Of a DNA stretch of 58,121 bases, positions 25,266 to 34,373 are shown one piece after another. Below the pieces are notes generated by a model that saw only the letters and a list, made by a program, of their open reading frames with translations, was not told the DNA's origin and made no database searches. The stretch comes from Oscillospiraceae bacterium (GTDB taxonomy: Bacteria; Bacillota; Clostridia; Oscillospirales; Ruminococcaceae). Both the position numbers and the translations under genes were made by a program. Where the stretch lies: positions 330,657 to 388,777 of the forward strand of contig JAJQFI010000024.1 in the NCBI GenBank assembly GCA_021201235.1. The letters run 5' to 3'. Position 1 is the stretch's first letter; each line of letters starts with the position of its first letter.

Positions 25266-25334
25266 GTTCTTTCCTCCGTTTTACGGTATTTGTTCTTATT
25301 TATGATAGGGCGGCGTAAGTCTCCCATATTCACT

Positions 25335-26606
25335 TTATTCAGACACCTTCAATGTCAGGGTCAGAATTCCCAACTCGTCGTTGAAGGTTCTCGACCATGA
25401 GGTGGTCTGGTATGAGGTTCCGGCGGTGGAGTTAGCCTTTGAGACAACCTCCGACAGTCTTCCGTCGTCTCTCAGGGTCTCGTAAATCTCCCTCATCGCC
25501 TCGGAGCTTTCGAACTTGACATAGAAGCACCTCCTCTCCGAGTCGATTGTCGATTCAGCCTGCTCAAGGAGTATCTCATAGGCTTCGTCGGCGGTCGTGG
25601 CGTAGTAGCCCATGACGTTGAAGAAGTTCAGATCCATCGAGTCTGCATAGGGTGTCTCGTAGTAATCACTCTCATGCTTTGCGACGTGGTCCTTGAGGAT
25701 TTCCTCGTCGCTGATGAGGAAGTAGCAATATCCGACGAAGTACGGGTCGGTGATGTCGGACGGGTCGTCCCATGTCGGGTCGATGATGTACCAGTGACCG
25801 TCCTCGCACATGACATAGTTCCACTTGTGGGTGACGCTCTCGTCGGTGCCGATACCGGTTACGAACATCGTCTCAAAGCCGGCACGGTTCAGAAGAAGGT
25901 GCATGGCGTCGGCATAGCCCTGACAAGTGGCATAGCCCTCGACGAGCGCACCGTAAGCCGAGAACGGGCTTGTGCCGTCGGTATCGCTGTAGTCGCAGTT
26001 AAGTATAAGGTAGTCGTGAAGATACTTGAGGGTTTCGAACTCGGAGCTTCCCGAGGGAACGCTTGCGACAATCTCCTGAAGTTTCGATTCGAGAGCATCC
26101 ATAATCACCTGGATGTCCGACTCATAGTCGATTCCTCTGTAGCTTATCGTGACGCCGGCGACCATATTATCCTCGTCGATGCTCACTCTGAAGGATGTCC
26201 CGACCCATGTATAGAATGTACAGCAGTTGGAAACGAGTGCGAAGAAAGCATCCTTTTCATCGCTCGGGAACCCTACCGACAGCGGGCAGTAAACCTGTCC
26301 AGAGCGGATTGCGTTCATAACTTCGCCGAGGTTGATTCTCGAGTCCTCGTCAAGTCTTTCCCAGACGTACTCGATTCCGTTCTCCGAAATGAACGACGAA
26401 TCGAAGTCATAAGCCCAGTCGGCATCGACGGCTGACGAATCCGTGCTGTCGGTTGAGGCTGTCTGGTCCTTTTCGTTTGTGGTTTCTGTTGCGTCGGTCG
26501 ATGCGGTGGTGGTTGCCGGCTCGTCGTCTATGGTCGTGCCACAGCCGACAAAAACGGTCATCATCATGCAGAAGCTGAGCAACAAACAAATAATTCTTTT
26601 ACTCAT
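25335..26606 (-). CDS. Transglutaminase-like lipoprotein
   Basis: 423 residues, lipobox VFVGC, an acidic/Thr-rich linker, then a transglutaminase-like domain (about 175-320) with Cys in GYATCQGYADA, His in VTHKWNYV and Asp in IIDPTWDD. The C-terminal 100 residues have an alpha/beta pattern shared with the downstream SH3b paralogue (both have AExILxxA-type helices near DxxExILE). No SH3b domain. It is the first of two tandem paralogues, transcribed from a consensus promoter. Probably acts on wall or surface proteins; substrate unknown. Confidence 0.87.
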   Translation of the reverse strand: MSKRIICLLLSFCMMMTVFVGCGTTIDDEPATTTASTDATETTNEKDQTASTDSTDSSAVDADWAYDFDSSFISENGIEYVWERLDEDSRINLGEVMNAIRSGQVYCPLSVGFPSDEKDAFFALVSNCCTFYTWVGTSFRVSIDEDNMVAGVTISYRGIDYESDIQVIMDALESKLQEIVASVPSGSSEFETLKYLHDYLILNCDYSDTDGTSPFSAYGALVEGYATCQGYADAMHLLLNRAGFETMFVTGIGTDESVTHKWNYVMCEDGHWYIIDPTWDDPSDITDPYFVGYCYFLISDEEILKDHVAKHESDYYETPYADSMDLNFFNVMGYYATTADEAYEILLEQAESTIDSERRCFYVKFESSEAMREIYETLRDDGRLSEVVSKANSTAGTSYQTTSWSRTFNDELGILTLTLKVSE

Positions 26607-26660
26607 GTCTTATCTCCTTTTTCTTGAAACGGTGCCACTCCGGCAAAAGCCGCTCCTATT

Positions 26661-26689
26661 ATAATAACGTTTATTTCGTCTGATGTCAA
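26661..26689 (-). promoter_or_regulatory. Sigma-A promoter of the transglutaminase-like lipoprotein pair
   Basis: TTGACA (26684-26689), 17-nt spacer, TATTAT (26661-26666) on the minus strand; TATAAT overlaps the -10. Confidence 0.8.
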
Positions 26690-26711
26690 CCTAAATCGGA
26701 ATCTTTACAAT

Positions 26712-27608
26712 TTATTCACTTTTTGCGAGGCTACCGATGCACTCGGAAATCAGCCCCGAAAGCTGAGCCGTCGGCTTCGAGAATTCGCCGAGGTCTAAGT
26801 AAATAATCTCCACATCCTCAAGCTCCGAAATGTCGTCATCTTCAAGCGCTTCGTCCGCAAAAATCACGTCAACTTCAAGCTCAGTGAGCTCTTCATAGGT
26901 CACCGTCACAAGCTCGCTTTCCTCGTCTTCAAGGGCATTTGAACCGAAAACGGAAAGCATGTCCGAAGCGATATCTGCTCCCGAAGAAGCTACATAGCTC
27001 TCGTCAAGCGCATAGTAGATAATCGCGAAGCTCACGCTGATGCCGGCATCCTCCGCCGAGAGCATGGTGTCGTCAATCCCGCTCAAGGCTTCAAGCGCGA
27101 CCTCCTCCGAATCAATCGAGCCGTAGAAAATCATCGCAAGCTCGATATACTCCTCGCATAAGTAAGAGAAGCTTGTCGGGAGCTCGAGATAGAGCACCCT
27201 CACGTCCGCCTGGTCAAGCCTGACTTCATCCGTCGAGGCTATTGGCGACTGGGTGATGAGAAGCTCGGGAGCAAGCTCGATTATAGCGTCGATATCGGGG
27301 TTTGCGGGGCTTCCGACGGTCGGGAGGCTGTTATAGTTCTCGCAATAGTCGCTGACGGCGACGAGCTTGTCGGAAAGCCCAAGCTCAAGCATAATCTCCG
27401 TAAGTGCCGGAGACAACGATACCACCGTCTCGGGTGCCGAGTCGAACGTCTCCGTCCCGAAGCTGATGGGATATGCCGACTTGACGGGCGCCTCGTCGAT
27501 GACGATATCCTCTGTCACGACCGCCTCGGGAGTGATGTCACTGCAGGCGGTGAGGCTCAGCAAGAGCGCCATAGATAAAATTATTGATATTGTGCGTTTA
27601 AGTTTCAT
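26712..27608 (-). CDS. BtuF/FhuD-type substrate-binding lipoprotein (metal-chelate or cobalamin)
   Basis: 298 residues, lipobox LSLTAC. The helical-backbone receptor fold is visible as TVVSLSPALTEIMLELGLSD, LVAVSDYCEN, VGSPANPDIDAIIELAPELL and ELTELEVDVIFAD. The family binds iron-siderophores, heme or corrinoids. No permease or ATPase follows. The ATG at 27608 is used since the GTG four codons earlier overlaps the GAGG ribosome site. The repeat at 27631-27717 lies between it and tsaD; no promoter was seen, so it may be read through from tsaD. Confidence 0.83.
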   Translation of the reverse strand: MKLKRTISIILSMALLLSLTACSDITPEAVVTEDIVIDEAPVKSAYPISFGTETFDSAPETVVSLSPALTEIMLELGLSDKLVAVSDYCENYNSLPTVGSPANPDIDAIIELAPELLITQSPIASTDEVRLDQADVRVLYLELPTSFSYLCEEYIELAMIFYGSIDSEEVALEALSGIDDTMLSAEDAGISVSFAIIYYALDESYVASSGADIASDMLSVFGSNALEDEESELVTVTYEELTELEVDVIFADEALEDDDISELEDVEIIYLDLGEFSKPTAQLSGLISECIGSLAKSE

Positions 27609-27630
27609 GGTAGTCCTCACTAGACATTTG

Positions 27631-27717
27631 TAGGGGCGGATATCATCCGCCCGTCAGGGGTCGCCGGGAGTTTTCGGGCGGGCAGTTAGCTTCGCTAACG
27701 TATATCCAGTCCCTACA
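27631..27717. repeat. Palindromic intergenic repeat, copy 2, with a nested hairpin; overlaps the end of tsaD
   Basis: The left arm (27631-27653) is identical to copy 1 at 18958. The right arm starts CGGGCGG (27674-27680) but is interrupted by GTTAGC-TTC-GCTAAC (27685-27699), a perfect 6-bp hairpin, before continuing as ATATCC ... CCCTAC. The outer TAG of the repeat is the stop codon of tsaD. Confidence 0.75.
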
Positions 27718-28729
27718 TGTTTGCATAATCAATCGGTAGCGTCGCCAATGCGTTCAGATCCGCCCCGGCTGTCTTTCCTGCCTTGAAATCAAAATATCCC
27801 TGCGAGGCAATCATCGCGCCATTGTCGCCGCAATAGGTGAACTTCGGCATATAGAGCTCATAGCCGCGCTTCTTGCACTCATGGGCAAGCTTGTCCCTGA
27901 CGCCCGTGTTCGCCGAAACCCCTCCGGCGACGGCTATCTTCTTATATCCGATATTTTTCGCCGCAAGCATTAGCTTCTCGGAGAGAATGTCGCACACGGT
28001 CTTCTGGAACGAAGCCGCAAGGTCATTGACGTCCATCTCTTCGCCGCGCTGTTCGGCGTTGTGCCAGAGGTTGATGACGGCGGTCTTAAGTCCCGAGAAG
28101 GAGTAATCATACTCGCAACCGGTGAGCTTCGGGTGCGGGAGCTTGAAGGCGTTTTTGTTGCCGAGCTTGGCGGCTCGATCAATCTCCTTGCCTCCCGGGT
28201 ATGGGAAGCCCAAAGTCCTTGCGACCTTGTCGAAGCACTCCCCCGCCGCGTCGTCACGGGTCCGCCCAACAACGTGAAACTCGGTATGGGTCTTTACTTC
28301 TATAATGTGCGAATGCCCGCCGCTGATTACGAGGCACAAGTATGGCGGCTCGAGCTCGGGGTGCGAGATATAGTTTGCCGCAATGTGCCCCGCCAGATGG
28401 TGAACAGGCACCAAGGGCTTGCCCGTCGCAAATGACAGCCCTTTTGCATAGCTCACACCGACCAGAAGCGCCCCGATAAGTCCGGGAGCATAGGTCACGG
28501 CGACAGCGTCGATGTCGTCCATGGTGACGTTTGCCGATTCCAATGCCTCGCTCACCACTCCGCAAATATTCTCGGCATGCCGCCTCGATGCAATCTCGGG
28601 GACAACCCCGCCATAAAGCTTGTGCTCGTCAATCTGCGAAGCTACGATGTTTGAGAGGACGCTCATGCCGTCCTCGACGACCGCCGCGGCAGTCTCGTCG
28701 CAGGAGCTTTCAATTCCAAGTATCTTCAT
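27713..28729 (-). CDS. tsaD: tRNA N6-adenosine threonylcarbamoyltransferase
   Basis: 338 residues, MKILGIESSCDETAAAVVED, the metal-binding HHLAGH, and DDAAGECFDKVAR with GYPYPGGKEID-type loop (here GFPYPGGKEIDRAA). TsaD transfers threonylcarbamoyl to A37 of ANN-decoding tRNAs with TsaB, TsaE and TsaC. Its ATG overlaps the rimI TGA (ATGA). Stop codon lies in the palindromic repeat. tsaB and tsaE are not in the window. Confidence 0.96.
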   Translation of the reverse strand: MKILGIESSCDETAAAVVEDGMSVLSNIVASQIDEHKLYGGVVPEIASRRHAENICGVVSEALESANVTMDDIDAVAVTYAPGLIGALLVGVSYAKGLSFATGKPLVPVHHLAGHIAANYISHPELEPPYLCLVISGGHSHIIEVKTHTEFHVVGRTRDDAAGECFDKVARTLGFPYPGGKEIDRAAKLGNKNAFKLPHPKLTGCEYDYSFSGLKTAVINLWHNAEQRGEEMDVNDLAASFQKTVCDILSEKLMLAAKNIGYKKIAVAGGVSANTGVRDKLAHECKKRGYELYMPKFTYCGDNGAMIASQGYFDFKAGKTAGADLNALATLPIDYANM

Positions 28730-29148
28730 TTCTCATTCCTCATCAGTATTGCGTTTTCGGTTGGATTTTCGTAGTAATCCCGCCGCATGGCGTATTCCGA
28801 AAAGCCTAATTTCTTGTAGAGATTTATCGCCGGCTGGTTCGACTCCCTGACCTCAAGATAAACGGTCTTTTCAGTATCAAAAGCCGCTTTCATCAGAGCG
28901 GTCGCAACGCCCTGCCCCCGATAATCAGCCCTTACTGCTAAGCTGTCGAGATACTGCTCGTCAAGGATTTCCGAAGCGGCGATATAGCCGACAACTTCGA
29001 TTCCCTCAACAGCCACAAGCGAGATGAAGCCGGACTTACCGAGCCTGTACTTGAAGCTTTCCTTGCTCCAAGCCTCGGCGGTGAAGCACTCTTTTTCAAT
29101 TTCACAGACTGCCGGAAGGTCGCCCTCGAGCATCAGACGGACGGTCAC
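28726..29148 (-). CDS. rimI: Ribosomal-protein-alanine N-acetyltransferase RimI (GNAT)
   Basis: 140 residues, GNAT fold with acetyl-CoA loop VRADYRGQGVATALM and the C-terminal NLYKKLGF. RimI acetylates the N-terminus of S18 in E. coli and often sits beside tsaD/tsaB. GTG start at 29148, overlapping the rsmI TGA (GTGA); AAAGGGA lies about 9 nt upstream. Any earlier start would be inside rsmI. Confidence 0.9.
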   Translation of the reverse strand: MTVRLMLEGDLPAVCEIEKECFTAEAWSKESFKYRLGKSGFISLVAVEGIEVVGYIAASEILDEQYLDSLAVRADYRGQGVATALMKAAFDTEKTVYLEVRESNQPAINLYKKLGFSEYAMRRDYYENPTENAILMRNEK

Positions 29149-29987
29149 TTTTCGCCATCCCTTTCGTTCAGGAGAAGTGTATAGAGCTCCGCCTTCGAGA
29201 AAGGCGTCGTCTTCGCAATTTCTCTGCAAGCGTCTGCGCCTCTCATGCCTTTTTTGACCAGTTCTTTTACTTTCGCAAGAGCGTCTTCTTTCGTGACTGT
29301 TTCAGGAACCTCTTTCAAGCCCTCCACAATCAGGACATATTCGCCCCTCGGCTTTCTGTCCTCGTCGTTATAGAGGCTCTGAGCCTCGGAAAGCGTGGTT
29401 CTTATAATCTCCTCGTGAAGCTTTGTAAGCTCACGGCAGAGGGTAATTTTTCGGTCGCCGAAGAATTTATACAGGTCTCCGAGCGTTTCGACGAGCTTGT
29501 GCGGGGCTTCATAGAAGATGAGTGTTCTTTCTTCGAGCGCACACTTGGCAAAAAGCTCGTTGCGGGAGCGCTTCGCAACCGACGGGAAGCCTTCGAAGGC
29601 AAACCTTGACGTGTCGAGCCCGCTCACGGCAAGTGCCGATATAAGAGCCGTCGGTCCGGGAACAACGGTCACGGGGATGTTGTTCTCGGCGCACAGCCGC
29701 ACCAGATCCTCGCCCGGGTCGGAAATGCAGGGCATTCCGGCGTCGGTGACGACGGCACAGCTCTCGCCGTCCAATATTCTCTTTATAATGCTCTCGCCGG
29801 AGTATTTGTGATTGTGCTCGTGATAGCTGACCATCGGCTTCCTGATGTCGAGGTAGCTTAGTAGCTTCGCCGAGACTCTTGTGTCCTCAGCCGCCACAAA
29901 ATCGACCGATTTAAGCACTTCGACAGCTCTGTATGTTATGTCGCCGAGGTTGCCGATTGGCGTCCCGACCACAAAAAGCTCTGACAT
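29145..29987 (-). CDS. rsmI: 16S rRNA (cytidine1402-2'-O)-methyltransferase
   Basis: 280 residues, MSELFVVGTPIGNLGDITYR, FVAAEDTRVSAKLLSYL, and VTDAGMPCISDPGEDLVR: the SAM-binding tetrapyrrole-methylase fold of RsmI. It methylates C1402 in the 30S decoding centre. The ATG at 29987 overlaps the upstream stop by one base. Confidence 0.95.
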   Translation of the reverse strand: MSELFVVGTPIGNLGDITYRAVEVLKSVDFVAAEDTRVSAKLLSYLDIRKPMVSYHEHNHKYSGESIIKRILDGESCAVVTDAGMPCISDPGEDLVRLCAENNIPVTVVPGPTALISALAVSGLDTSRFAFEGFPSVAKRSRNELFAKCALEERTLIFYEAPHKLVETLGDLYKFFGDRKITLCRELTKLHEEIIRTTLSEAQSLYNDEDRKPRGEYVLIVEGLKEVPETVTKEDALAKVKELVKKGMRGADACREIAKTTPFSKAELYTLLLNERDGEK

Positions 29988-30736
29988 TACTTCTCCTCCA
30001 AATCCTCGCACTGCCGCTGAAACTCGTACAGCCGATAAATTCTTTTCATCTCTTCCGAATAGCTCTCGCCGTTCTCGCCCTTGATAAAGAGCGGCTTTTC
30101 AATCCTCATGAATGCCGACCCACCGAGCCTGCCTTCGACCAGAATCAGCCAAGGCTCGCTATTCTTGTCTTTATGAACGGTTCTGAGCCTTTTCGGCTCT
30201 ATTTTATTCTTTCGCATCGCTTCGATAACGTTCGCAAGCCTTTCGGGTCGGTTGCAGATGCAGAGCCTGCCGCCGTACTTAAGCGACCGTGCGGCGCACT
30301 CGCAGACGTCGTAAATGGTGCAAGCCGTCTCGTGCCGGGCGATGATTGCGGCTTCCGTGTCGCTCCGGATTCCCGCACCGTCCGCTTTGTACGGCGGGTT
30401 GCAGGTGATGAGGTCTAATTTTTCGAGCGCAGTCCACTCTTTCAAATCACCCATAATGGGCAAAATCTTCTTAGCCTCATTGGGAGAAGCTTCTATCGAT
30501 TTCTCAAGCTGAGCATAAGCCTCGGCTTGCAGTTCGACCGCATAAATCTCCGACGGCTGATAGTCCCTCGACAAAAGCAGCGCCACGATTCCGTTCCCTG
30601 AGCACAAATCGCAGACTTTGTCCTTGTGCCGTGCACCCGCAAAGTCAGCGAGCAGGAAAGCATCTGTCCCAAATCTATGCTCCTCCGAAATGCAGACTTT
30701 ATATCCCGCGCCCAAACTCTCATAGCTCAACATCAT
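29987..30736 (-). CDS. trmN6: tRNA1(Val) (adenine37-N6)-methyltransferase, TrmN6/YfiC-like
   Basis: 249 residues. SAM motif KVCDLCSGNGIVALLLS, a GAxLQAEAYAQLEKS-like second strand, and the catalytic NPPY (TCNPPYKADGAG). Members modify A37 of tRNA-Val in E. coli; the substrate in Clostridia is not certain. Its ATG overlaps the dusB TGA (ATGA). In Firmicutes this gene commonly lies next to rsmI. Confidence 0.92.
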   Translation of the reverse strand: MMLSYESLGAGYKVCISEEHRFGTDAFLLADFAGARHKDKVCDLCSGNGIVALLLSRDYQPSEIYAVELQAEAYAQLEKSIEASPNEAKKILPIMGDLKEWTALEKLDLITCNPPYKADGAGIRSDTEAAIIARHETACTIYDVCECAARSLKYGGRLCICNRPERLANVIEAMRKNKIEPKRLRTVHKDKNSEPWLILVEGRLGGSAFMRIEKPLFIKGENGESYSEEMKRIYRLYEFQRQCEDLEEK

Positions 30737-31716
30737 TCTTCACTCTTCGATATTTCTATAAATTCATCCGCCATCTTTTTAAGCTCGTCGTAGGACCTGA
30801 GTGCCCCTGCTCTTTGCCTGAACGTGGAGGCTCCCCGAAGCCCCTTGAAGTACCAACCGACGTTTTTGCGGGCTTCGCGGATGCCGGTGTCCTCGCCTTT
30901 GAACTGCACCAAGAGCCCGACGTGGCGGAGCATTATGTTCATTCTCTCCTCTATGGGCGGCTCATAATTAAGCGTTCCGTCCTCGAGGTAGTCACGGATT
31001 TCCTTGAAAATCCACGGTCTGCCGTTGCTCGCCCTTGCCAGAGAAATCAGGTCACAACCGGTTTCACTATACATTCTTTCAGCGTCGAAGCAGTCGCATA
31101 CATCGCCGTTGCCTATTACGGGGACGCTGACGGCTTGCTTGACATCACGGATAATCGACCAGTCGGAAAGACCGGTGTACATCTGCCGCCTCGTTCTTGG
31201 GTGGACGGCGATTGCCGCCGCTCCGGCTTCCTCCATCTTCACTGCGAACTCGACCGCATTGATGTGCTCGTCGTCCCAGCCGGCACGGATTTTGACCGTA
31301 ATCGGGCAGTCGGAAACGTCGCACATCGCCTTCACTATATCGGAAGCAAGCTCGGGGGTCTTCATCAGAGCGCTTCCCCCGCCGGGGTTCACGACCTTCG
31401 GCACGGGGCAACCCATATTTATATCTATCAGGTCGGGCTTGTACTTTTTTATGATGCCGACCGCCTTCGCCATGTAGTACGGCTCCTCGCCGAAAAGCTG
31501 GATTGCGTAGGGACGCTCGATTTCGGTAATAGAACAGAGCTCCTCGGTCTTGGTGGACGAGTAGCAAAGCCCCTTTGCCGAAACCATCTCGCTTGTTAAG
31601 AGGCTTGCGCCGTACTCCTTGCAGATAGTTCGATAAGCCCTGTCCGCAACCGATGCCATCGGCGACAGCGCACAGCATCTCTCAATCTCCACATTCCCGA
31701 TTTTCAAAGTCTCCAT
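30733..31716 (-). CDS. dusB: tRNA-dihydrouridine synthase, DusB-like
   Basis: 327 residues, FMN-binding TIM barrel: LSPMASVADRAYRTICKEYG, DINMGCPVPKVVNPGGGSAL with the catalytic Cys in MGCP, and TVKIRAGW. It reduces uridine to dihydrouridine in tRNA D-loops. First gene of the five-gene RNA-modification operon and divergent from polA. Confidence 0.94.
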   Translation of the reverse strand: METLKIGNVEIERCCALSPMASVADRAYRTICKEYGASLLTSEMVSAKGLCYSSTKTEELCSITEIERPYAIQLFGEEPYYMAKAVGIIKKYKPDLIDINMGCPVPKVVNPGGGSALMKTPELASDIVKAMCDVSDCPITVKIRAGWDDEHINAVEFAVKMEEAGAAAIAVHPRTRRQMYTGLSDWSIIRDVKQAVSVPVIGNGDVCDCFDAERMYSETGCDLISLARASNGRPWIFKEIRDYLEDGTLNYEPPIEERMNIMLRHVGLLVQFKGEDTGIREARKNVGWYFKGLRGASTFRQRAGALRSYDELKKMADEFIEISKSEE

Positions 31717-31759
31717 TCTCTGTCACACAGTCCCCACACAAAAATAGTCGTACAGGGAT

Positions 31760-31788
31760 AGTATAGCACAAATCAGAGCATTTGAAAA
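31760..31788 (-). promoter_or_regulatory. Sigma-A promoter of the dusB-tsaD operon
   Basis: TATACT (31760-31765), 17-nt spacer, TTTTCA (31783-31788) on the minus strand. Confidence 0.6.
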
Positions 31789-31798
31789 GAGTTTTTTC

Positions 31799-31827
31799 TT
31801 GCTCTTTTTCCCGGCAGGTGGTATACT
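31799..31827 (+). promoter_or_regulatory. Sigma-A promoter of polA
   Basis: TTGCTC (31799-31804), 17-nt spacer, TATACT (31822-31827). GGAGGG (31846-31851) precedes the polA ATG. It is divergent from the dusB promoter, with -35 elements about 10 bp apart. Confidence 0.75.
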
Positions 31828-31855
31828 ATAGATAACAATTCTTTCGGAGGGAACT

Positions 31856-34372
31856 ATGCTACTTCTTGCTGTTGACGGGAACTCGATTCTCAATAGGGCT
31901 TTTTACGGGATAAAGGTGCTTACCACGAAGGACGGCTTCTATACTAACGCCGTCACGGGATTTATGAATACGCTTTTGAGGGAAATCGGCGAAGTGAAGC
32001 CGGACGCCGTCGCGGTCGCATTTGACCTCAAGGCTCCGACCTTCCGGCACCAGAAGTGCGCTTTCTATAAAGCCAACCGCCATGGCATGCCCGATGAGCT
32101 TGCAATGCAGTTGCCGAAGGTGAAGGAGCTTTTAACCGACCTCGGAATCCCGATTTTGGAGATTTCGGGCTACGAAGCCGACGATATCCTCGGCTCCGTC
32201 TCGAAGCTTATGGCGGACAACTCGGGCGATTGCGCCATTCTCTCGGGAGACAGGGACACGCTCCAGCTCGTCGGCGAGCATGTGACCGTCCGGCTCGTCA
32301 CCACCCGGGAGACCACGCCCTATACCCCCGAAAAGTTCAGAGAAGTCTACGGCTTCGAGCCGATTCATCTTATAGATTTGAAGGCGCTTATGGGCGACAG
32401 CTCGGACAACATTCCGGGCGTTCCCGGCATCGGCGAAAAGACCGCGATGAGCCTGCTCGCCCAATATCCTTCTATCGAAGAGATTTACGGGAATATCGAC
32501 ACAATCACGGCGACTCCTTCCATCAAGCGCAAACTGACCGAGGGCAAAGAGTCTGCCGAGACAAGCAAGTGGCTCGCGACAATCGTCCGCGACGCTCCCG
32601 TGCCGCAGAAGTTCGAGGACTATAACCGCAAAGAAACCGACCTTCCCGCCGCCGCAAATCTCCTGAATCAGCTCGAGATGTTCAAAATGATTGACAAACT
32701 CGGGCTCGGGGATATCGAAGTCACGAAAGAAGCCGAAATCGTCACCGATGATTACGCCGAAAAAGAGCTCACGGGAAGCGAGTCTTTCGACAAATCGGCG
32801 TTTATTCTCTCGGGCGACAACCTGATTATCAAAAATGGCGGCGATATATATGTCACCGACGACGAGAATCTTATCTTGAAATACTTTGAATCGGACGGCG
32901 AAAAGATAACTTTCGAAGCGAAAGGCGCATACAAATATTGTTTTGAAAGAGGCAAGGAACTCAATAATCTCACCTTCTCGGCGGACTTGGCGGGGTATCT
33001 CCTCAATTCCCAGTCGAGCGACTACAGCGTGCAGAACCTGTGCGCTTCCTATTCCGTCCCCTACAGCGGCGACGAGAAGTATGGGGACATCCTGTCCCTC
33101 GAAAGGCTTGCCGGCGTGCTCCTGACTGAGCTCGAAAAGACCGACATGAAGAGCCTCTACTATGATATCGAACTGCCGCTCTGCGAGGTCTTAGCCTCTA
33201 TGGAAACGCTCGGCGTTCGGGTCGATGAGAACGGCATAAAAGAGTTTGGAGAAGGGCTCAGTGGGCAAATTTCGGAGCTCGAATCCACCATCTATATGCT
33301 TGCGGGACACGAGTTCAATATCTCGTCGCCGAAGCAACTGGGAGTAGTGCTCTTCGAAGAGCTCGGGCTTCCCTCAGGCAAGAAAAAATCCTCCTCGAAG
33401 AGCTACTCGACGAGCGCAGATGTGCTTGAGGGGCTTGTGAATTACCACCCGATTGTGAACCTGATTCTCGAATACCGCACGCTCACGAAGCTCAAGTCGA
33501 CCTATGTCGACGGGCTCCTCGGGGTCATCTATCCCGACGGCAGGGTCAGAAGCGAGTTCAAGCAGACCGAGACCAAGACCGGGCGAATTTCGTCCGCAAA
33601 CCCGAATATACAAAACATCCCCGTCCGCAAGGAAATCGGCAGGAACATGCGCAAGTTCTTCATCGCGAGCGACGGTTATGCTCTCCTCGACGCCGACTAC
33701 TCGCAGATCGAGCTGAGGGTCCTTGCCGCGATGTGCGGGGACAAAAATATGATCGAGACGTTCCTATCTGGCGTAGATATCCACACCCGCACCGCCTCGC
33801 AGGTCTTCGGAATTCCCGAGGACATGGTCGACAGCGACATGAGAAGAGCCGCAAAGGCGGTCAACTTCGGAATCATCTACGGCATCGGCGCCTATTCCCT
33901 CTCGCAGGACATCGGCGTTTCGGTTGCCGAAGCGAAGAAGTATATCGAGTCATACTTGGCAAACTTCTCGGAAGTCGACCGCTTCATGAACGAAACGGTC
34001 GAGTTCGCAAAAGAGAGGGGCTATGCCGTAACGATGTTCAACCGCCGCCGCTACATTCCCGAGCTGAAGAACGCTAACAAGAACGTTCAGGCTTTCGGCA
34101 AGCGCGCCGCGATGAACGCCCCGATTCAGGGCACAGCCGCCGACATAATAAAAATAGCGATGGTAAGAGTCTACCGTCGCCTTAAGGCTGAAAATCTCGA
34201 TGCCCGCCTCATATTGCAGGTCCACGACGAGCTCATAGTCGAAGCTCGTGAAGACTGTGCCGAGAGAGCCGCAGAGATTTTGCACGAAGAAATGGAATCC
34301 GCCGTCAAGCTCAGTGTGCCGTTGACAGCGGATGTGCATATGGGTAAAAGTTGGTTTGAGACTAAAGAATAA
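31856..34372 (+). CDS. polA: DNA polymerase I, lacking an active proofreading exonuclease
   Basis: 838 residues. Flap/5'-3' exonuclease domain (1-290, LLAVDGNSILNRAFYGI, GDSSDNIPGVPGIGEKTA). Middle 3'-5' exonuclease-like domain (about 300-460) without the DxE and YxxxD metal-binding motifs, hence likely inactive. Polymerase domain (460-838) with motif A LLDADYSQIELRVLA, motif B RRAAKAVNFGIIYGIGAYS and motif C LQVHDELIVEA. Loss of proofreading is common in Firmicute Pol I. It functions in Okazaki-fragment processing and repair. Confidence 0.96.
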   Translation: MLLLAVDGNSILNRAFYGIKVLTTKDGFYTNAVTGFMNTLLREIGEVKPDAVAVAFDLKAPTFRHQKCAFYKANRHGMPDELAMQLPKVKELLTDLGIPILEISGYEADDILGSVSKLMADNSGDCAILSGDRDTLQLVGEHVTVRLVTTRETTPYTPEKFREVYGFEPIHLIDLKALMGDSSDNIPGVPGIGEKTAMSLLAQYPSIEEIYGNIDTITATPSIKRKLTEGKESAETSKWLATIVRDAPVPQKFEDYNRKETDLPAAANLLNQLEMFKMIDKLGLGDIEVTKEAEIVTDDYAEKELTGSESFDKSAFILSGDNLIIKNGGDIYVTDDENLILKYFESDGEKITFEAKGAYKYCFERGKELNNLTFSADLAGYLLNSQSSDYSVQNLCASYSVPYSGDEKYGDILSLERLAGVLLTELEKTDMKSLYYDIELPLCEVLASMETLGVRVDENGIKEFGEGLSGQISELESTIYMLAGHEFNISSPKQLGVVLFEELGLPSGKKKSSSKSYSTSADVLEGLVNYHPIVNLILEYRTLTKLKSTYVDGLLGVIYPDGRVRSEFKQTETKTGRISSANPNIQNIPVRKEIGRNMRKFFIASDGYALLDADYSQIELRVLAAMCGDKNMIETFLSGVDIHTRTASQVFGIPEDMVDSDMRRAAKAVNFGIIYGIGAYSLSQDIGVSVAEAKKYIESYLANFSEVDRFMNETVEFAKERGYAVTMFNRRRYIPELKNANKNVQAFGKRAAMNAPIQGTAADIIKIAMVRVYRRLKAENLDARLILQVHDELIVEAREDCAERAAEILHEEMESAVKLSVPLTADVHMGKSWFETKE

Positions 34373-34373
34373 A

